Positions 28,780 to 32,644 of a DNA stretch of 32,644 nt are shown piece after piece (position 1 is the stretch's first letter; each line of letters starts with the position of its first letter). Under the pieces are notes generated by a model. The model was not told where the DNA came from, searched no databases, and saw nothing but the letters and a program-made list of their open reading frames with translations. Location: assembly GCA_030065075.1 (NCBI GenBank), contig JASJDQ010000027.1, positions 1 through 32,644 on the forward strand, read 5' to 3'. Source of the DNA: Paracoccaceae bacterium. Its GTDB lineage: Bacteria > Pseudomonadota > Alphaproteobacteria > Rhodobacterales > Rhodobacteraceae. A program made the position numbers and the translations under genes.

Positions 28780-28836
28780 GGGGATCCCTTTCGTTGGCGG
28801 TTCGCCTACCGGGTTCCGGCGGGATTGGGAAGAGGG

Positions 28837-28920
28837 ATTGCGCCGCCTGTCGGCGTCGCTCAATGCGAGGGGGCGTTGCCCCCTCGCGCTCCCCCAGGAT
28901 ATTTGAAGGTCGATGGAGGG
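28837..28920 (+). repeat. Dispersed structured repeat, copy E, upstream of typA
   Basis: ATTGCGCC, short hairpin 1 GCC-TGTC-GGC (28845-28854), GTCGC, hairpin 2 GCGAGGGGGC-GTT-GCCCCCTCGC (28865-28887), then CTCCCCCAGGATATTTG and GGTCGATGGAGG. Hairpin 3 is missing. It fills part of the 336-base gap between typA and the next gene. The remainder (28921-29115) holds no recognised gene; the promoter of typA is expected between 28780 and 28836. Confidence 0.7.
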
Positions 28921-29115
28921 GGGTGCGTATATCGGTTAACCCTGCGGTCGGAGCCCGGGGGGAGACATACGGGCCTGGCGACGCGTTAATGCCGGAAAAC
29001 AAGGTGTTCGGGGCGAAAACGGCACGTCGGTGTCAAGTGGGTATCGCGTCGTTCAGGGGATCGATCGGTCATGGCAGACCGGGGCCTTCCGTACGGCAGG
29101 CGGCGACAACCAAGT

Positions 29116-29910
29116 TCACCCGAGAAGCTTGTCGATCTCGCTACCGGGTACGCCGTTCTTGAGGGGCGAGAAATCGCCCGCATCGAACATGGCGTGGCCA
29201 GCGTCCAAAATGGCCTTGTGCGTCACTCGGGCCAGCGCTGACCCAAGTGAAAGGCGCGCGGCGCCGATTGCAGCGTAGAAGTCCCGGCTGTGGTTGGCGT
29301 AAGGGCCTGCGACCAAGACATTCACCGGCTTGGAGCTCGCGGCGATGATGCGTTTCAGGTCGTCCATGGTTTTCGGAAGCGGCACATAGAGGCAATCGGC
29401 GCCAGCCTCGTCATAGCCCTGAATGCGCGCAATGGCTTCGTCGATGTCGTAGTGTCCGTTCATCACGCCGTCGGCGCGGGCCACCAGCACGAAGTCCCTC
29501 GGCAAGGCGCGGGCCGCTGCTGCGGCAGCGCGGATCCGTTCGATGGCCTCTTCACGGGGGTAGGCTGCATCGTCGGGAAAGGCGGCGTCTTCGATGGAGA
29601 TGCCCGCAAGGCCCGTTTCGGCGGAGAGGCGCACGGTTTCAGCGCAGTCTTCGGGCGAGTGGCCGAAGCCATTTTCGAAGTCCCCCGAGACAGGGACATC
29701 AACGGCGGCGACCAGATCAGTGGCGTGGGCCAGTGCTTCGTCGCGTGTAACCGTCCCGCCGTCGGGGCGGCCAAGCGTGAAGGCATGAGCGGCTGACGAG
29801 GTGGCGATGGCGTCTGCGCCGAGGCGGGCGAGCATGCGGGCCGAGCCCGCGTCCCAGGCGTTGGCAAGGATGAAAGGGTCGCCCGGTTTGTGCAGATCGC
29901 GAAAGCTCAT
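29116..29910 (-). CDS. Isocitrate lyase/PEP mutase family protein
   Basis: A 264-residue TIM-barrel protein of the PEP mutase/isocitrate lyase superfamily, which break or rearrange C-C or P-C bonds of small oxo-acids. NAWDAGSARMLARLGADAIATSS, SGDFENGFG (75-83, magnesium site) and SIEDA (105-109) follow the family pattern, and VARADG is close to the usual ARTDA. The KKCGH loop that defines isocitrate lyase is absent; instead the corresponding part reads AAFPDDAAYP, so it is closer to the PEP-phosphonomutase-like, 2-methylisocitrate lyase-like or oxaloacetate decarboxylase-like members. The start overlaps the aminotransferase stop by four bases (ATGA), so the two are translationally coupled. 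Substrate unknown. Confidence 0.86.
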   Translation of the reverse strand: MSFRDLHKPGDPFILANAWDAGSARMLARLGADAIATSSAAHAFTLGRPDGGTVTRDEALAHATDLVAAVDVPVSGDFENGFGHSPEDCAETVRLSAETGLAGISIEDAAFPDDAAYPREEAIERIRAAAAAARALPRDFVLVARADGVMNGHYDIDEAIARIQGYDEAGADCLYVPLPKTMDDLKRIIAASSKPVNVLVAGPYANHSRDFYAAIGAARLSLGSALARVTHKAILDAGHAMFDAGDFSPLKNGVPGSEIDKLLG

Positions 29911-31085
29911 GCGGCAGCCTCTGTCAGGGTGGTGTAAAGGGTTGCGAGCGTGTCGAGTGCCTGTGTCAGCAAATCATCGGCGACCGTGAGGGCGATGCGC
30001 AAGTGGCCTTTTGCGGCAAGTCCGAAGCTTTCGCCGGGCATGACGGCGATGCGGTGGTCGTCGAGAAGGCGGTGGGCGAAAGCCTCGCCCGAGAGGCCGG
30101 TCGCGCGGATGTCGACCATCAGGTACATCGACGCGGTCGAGGGGACGACCGGCAGGCCGTGCTGGCGAAGCTGGGCGCTGGCAGCGGCATGACGACGGCG
30201 GAAGGGGGCGGCGATCTGTTCTTCGAAAGCGATGCCGAGCGAGAGCGCGAACTCTCCCGCGTCCTGGATGAAGCCCGGCACGCCATAGGTCGTGTGGGTG
30301 GTGAGGTTGATGAGGTGCCCGATCGCCTCTTCCGGGCCGACGATCCAGCCGAGGCGGGAGCCGGTCATGGCGTGGCTTTTCGAGAGCGAGCCGATGACGA
30401 GTGTGCGGTCGGCCGCCTCTGGCAACTGGCGGGGCGAAAGATGGGTACCGTCCCAGATTTGCGTGTCATAGACCTCGTCCGAGATGAGCCAGAGGTCATG
30501 CGCCGCGGCGACGCGCGCGATGTCGGTGAGCGTCGATTGCGTATAGACCACGCCGGTGGGGTTGTTTGGCGAGTTGATGAGAAGCGAGCGGGCATCGGGT
30601 GCTACGGCCTCGATGTCGGCGGGGTCGGGTTGGAAGCCATTTTCCGCGCGGGCGAGCACGGGTGCGGCGACGGCGCCCGTGCCCCGGATGGTGCCGGGGT
30701 AGGTGGCGTAATAGGGGTCGATGAAGAGCGCCGTGTCGCCCGGGTCGCAGGTGGCGATATGGGCCGCGAAGAGCCCGGCCTGGCCGCCGGGGACGATGAC
30801 AACGTTGTCGCGGGTGGTTGGGACGCCGGTGCGGTCGGCAACGCGGGCCGCGACGGTCTTGCGCAGGCCATCAGTGCCCGGCAGCGCGGGATAGCCCGTG
30901 TGGCCGCCACGCGCCGCGGCATACATGGCGTCGAGGATCTCGGGCTCGGTCCGGCGGTCATGTTCGCCGATGGTGAGTTCCACCACCGCCACGCCTTCTG
31001 ACTTCAGCGCGCGCGCCTTGCGATAGATGTCCCAGCCGTCCGAGCCGCCACCCGTGAGGCCAATGATCCGTTCTGAGAGGTGCAT
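29907..31085 (-). CDS. PLP-dependent class I/II aminotransferase
   Basis: A fold-type I aminotransferase of 392 residues, cytoplasmic. NSPNNPTG (171-178), SDEVYDTQ (202-209, Asp203 contacting the PLP ring and Tyr206 its hydroxyl) and GSLSKSHAMTGSRLGW (232-247, Schiff-base Lys236) are intact, as is the final Arg region LRIALTV. The N-terminal SERIIGLTGGGSDGWDIYRKAR is characteristic of a subgroup often annotated only as pyridoxal-phosphate-dependent aminotransferase. It leads a two-gene leftward operon, overlapping the PEP-mutase-family gene by four bases, which suggests one enzyme supplies the oxo-acid handled by the other. The amino-acid substrate cannot be inferred. Confidence 0.9.
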   Translation of the reverse strand: MHLSERIIGLTGGGSDGWDIYRKARALKSEGVAVVELTIGEHDRRTEPEILDAMYAAARGGHTGYPALPGTDGLRKTVAARVADRTGVPTTRDNVVIVPGGQAGLFAAHIATCDPGDTALFIDPYYATYPGTIRGTGAVAAPVLARAENGFQPDPADIEAVAPDARSLLINSPNNPTGVVYTQSTLTDIARVAAAHDLWLISDEVYDTQIWDGTHLSPRQLPEAADRTLVIGSLSKSHAMTGSRLGWIVGPEEAIGHLINLTTHTTYGVPGFIQDAGEFALSLGIAFEEQIAAPFRRRHAAASAQLRQHGLPVVPSTASMYLMVDIRATGLSGEAFAHRLLDDHRIAVMPGESFGLAAKGHLRIALTVADDLLTQALDTLATLYTTLTEAAA

Positions 31086-31123
31086 GTCTTCATCCGTCCT
31101 GACGGGGCGCTCAAAGTCAAACC

Positions 31124-31156
31124 AAGTTTGGTGAAAGCTGTGTTAAGTTTTGGTGA
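31124..31156. repeat. Tandem half-sites in the aminotransferase-cysS divergent region
   Basis: AAGTTTGGTGA (31124-31134) recurs as AAGTTTTGGTGA (31145-31156), 21 bases apart, about two helical turns. The first copy also sits in ACCAA-GT-TTGGT (31121-31132). Such spacing is common for activator or repressor sites. The whole divergent gap (31086-31326) shows no gene. Confidence 0.35.
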
Positions 31157-31326
31157 TGGGTCTTCACAGGTTGGGAAAATCGGTGTATTCCAACCGCATG
31201 AACCGTGTTGCAACCCTCATTTGCTGCATTACCCGCTGACATAGTCGCGCGGGGACGGTCCTCTTTTCACTCTGACATGACCAAGCTATGACCCGCGCGG
31301 GAGACATTTGCCCGAAGGATAAGGCT

Positions 31327-32644
31327 TTGACAGAGATCACGCTTTACAACACCGCGACGCGCTCGAAAGAGCGGTTCGACCCGATCGATCCCGATGACGT
31401 GCGCATATATGTCTGTGGGCCGACGGTCTATGACCGGGCGCATCTGGGCAATGCGCGGCCCGTGGTGGTGTTCGACGTGCTCTTCCGTCTGTTGCGACAG
31501 GTTTATGGCGAAGATGCAGTGACTTACGTGCGGAACTTCACGGACGTGGACGACAAGATCAACGCGCGGGCGGCGGAGACCGGGCGGTCGATCCGCGAGA
31601 TCACGGACGAGACGACGCAGTGGTTCCTGGATGATATGGGCGCGCTTGGCACGCTCGAGCCCACGCATATGCCGCGCGCGACGGAGTGGATCGGTCAGAT
31701 GATCGCGATGACGGAAGCGTTGATCGAAAAGGGTTACGCCTATGAGGCAGAGGGGCATGTGCTGTTCCGGGTGCGGTCCTATGCTGGCTATGGCGCGCTG
31801 TCGGGCCGGTCAGTCGATGACATGATCGCGGGCGCGCGGGTAGAGGTGGCGCCTTACAAGGAAGATCCGATGGACTTTGTGCTGTGGAAGCCGTCCTCGG
31901 ACGATCTGCCGGGTTGGGAGAGCCCGTGGGGCCGAGGGCGCCCAGGGTGGCATATCGAGTGCTCGGCCATGGCGTATGAGCTTTTGGGAGAGACATTCGA
32001 CATTCACGGCGGCGGCAACGATCTGACGTTTCCACACCACGAGAACGAGATCGCACAGTCGAAGTGCGCAGGCCACGGGTTCGCGCGTGTCTGGATGCAT
32101 AATGAGATGCTGCAGGTGGAAGGGAAGAAGATGTCCAAGTCGTTGGGCAACTTCTTCACCGTGCGGGATTTGCTGGACCAGGGCGTACCGGGGGAGGTGA
32201 TCCGGTTCGTGTTTCTGTCGACGCACTATCGGAAGCCGATGGATTGGACGGAGGCAAAGGCGCGGGAGGCGGAAGCGACGCTTCGGAAGTGGTATCGTCT
32301 GGCTGCGACCGCATTGGACAACGAGCAACCTTACCGACCGGCAATAGACGTGCTTGCTGACGATCTGAACACCCACGGGGCGTTGGCCGAGGTTCATCAA
32401 CTCGCTCATGCTGGCGATGCACCTGCACTTCGCGCGACCTTGAGACTGCTCGGCCTCTTTGATGGTGCCGTCCCCGCTTGGGCCACCGAAGGTCACGAAA
32501 CCTTGGGTAGGTTGCGTGATGCGCTGTATCAAGCACGCGAGAAGGCGATGCAGACCAAGGACTTTTCGGTGGTTGATGCCTTGAAAGCGGGTTTGGTCGA
32601 AGCAGGAGTTGAGATCCGAATGAGCAAGAACGATGTGGAATTGC
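31327..32644 (+). CDS. cysS: Cysteinyl-tRNA synthetase, C-terminal end cut by the window edge
   Basis: Charges tRNA-Cys. The 439 codons present cover nearly the whole protein (about 460 residues in the family). The HIGH-type motif is HLGN in [16 protein letters not shown] (residues 30-45), and KMSKS is in [11 protein letters not shown]. The catalytic zinc ligands are Cys30, Cys212, His237 and Glu241 in WHIECSAM and FPHHENE. The start is TTG at 31327, seven bases after GAAGGA (31314-31319) and giving MTEITLYNT, the usual CysS opening. An in-frame ATG at 31288 would add 13 residues and has no ribosome binding site. It diverges from the aminotransferase gene. Confidence 0.95.
   Translation, partial: MTEITLYNTATRSKERFDPIDPDDVRIYVCGPTVYDRAHLGNARPVVVFDVLFRLLRQVYGEDAVTYVRNFTDVDDKINARAAETGRSIREITDETTQWFLDDMGALGTLEPTHMPRATEWIGQMIAMTEALIEKGYAYEAEGHVLFRVRSYAGYGALSGRSVDDMIAGARVEVAPYKEDPMDFVLWKPSSDDLPGWESPWGRGRPGWHIECSAMAYELLGETFDIHGGGNDLTFPHHENEIAQSKCAGHGFARVWMHNEMLQVEGKKMSKSLGNFFTVRDLLDQGVPGEVIRFVFLSTHYRKPMDWTEAKAREAEATLRKWYRLAATALDNEQPYRPAIDVLADDLNTHGALAEVHQLAHAGDAPALRATLRLLGLFDGAVPAWATEGHETLGRLRDALYQAREKAMQTKDFSVVDALKAGLVEAGVEIRMSKNDVEL

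Noticed and set aside
28986-29183. Minus-strand 65-codon frame upstream of typA
   Set aside because: Overlaps the end of the PEP-mutase-family gene and has an Arg/Pro/Ser-rich chance-like sequence.
29116-29910. Isocitrate lyase (glyoxylate shunt) annotation
   Set aside because: The protein is too short (264 residues) and lacks the KKCGH catalytic loop.
31086-31326. T-box or tRNA-sensing leader before cysS
   Set aside because: No T-box sequence or terminator/antiterminator pair; T-boxes are not expected in this group.

Overview
The window is GC-rich chromosomal DNA that looks like a Rhodobacterales (Roseobacter-group) alphaproteobacterium. The assignment rests on a complete CckA hybrid kinase, a recA promoter with the alphaproteobacterial LexA box GAAC-N7-GAAC, an aglEFGAK-type alpha-glucoside operon next to a LacI regulator, and a VPLPA-CTERM protein. 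This is inference from gene content; no 16S or marker phylogeny could be run. Genes are dense, with RNA-like hairpins and a dispersed repeat between them.

Region 1 (1-9954) is a sugar-uptake locus built around a divergent promoter at about 3026-3215. Leftward are a LacI-family regulator, a GH1 beta-glucosidase and glucokinase (cut by the window start), packed 1-3 bases apart. Rightward are the ABC binding protein (aglE), two permeases (aglF, aglG), a GH13 alpha-glucosidase (aglA) and the ATPase (aglK). Two copies of AAAGCGCTTT flank the promoter and are probably the regulator's operators. Disaccharides would enter through the ABC system, be split in the cytoplasm by the GH13 or GH1 enzyme, and the glucose be phosphorylated by Glk. 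A terminator-like hairpin and an 18-bp perfect palindrome separate aglE from aglF.

Region 2 (about 9993-14150) is more accessory: a sulfotransferase, a gene-poor stretch, a secreted LecA-like protein with a VPLPA-CTERM sorting tail, a ureohydrolase (agmatinase type) and a TDT/TehA-type membrane transporter.

Region 3 (14262-25295) is core: guaB, an unrecognised proline-rich membrane protein with a LytR_C-like end, an RsmB-type rRNA methyltransferase, cckA, SOS-controlled recA and alaS.

Region 4 (25370-32644) holds a DUF1330 protein, a MOSC protein with a TTG start, a secreted HExxH protein, typA/bipA, a translationally coupled aminotransferase and PEP-mutase-family pair, and cysS (cut by the window end).

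No tRNA, rRNA, CRISPR array, IS element or prophage was recognised. The most unusual feature is a structured intergenic repeat in five places (about 12993, 22304, 22564 reversed, 25663, 28837). It has constant blocks (ATTGCGCC, GTCGC, GGATATTT) around hairpins whose stems differ in sequence but stay paired, so RNA or cruciform structure appears to be what is conserved. One copy appears to supply the ribosome binding site of the MOSC gene.
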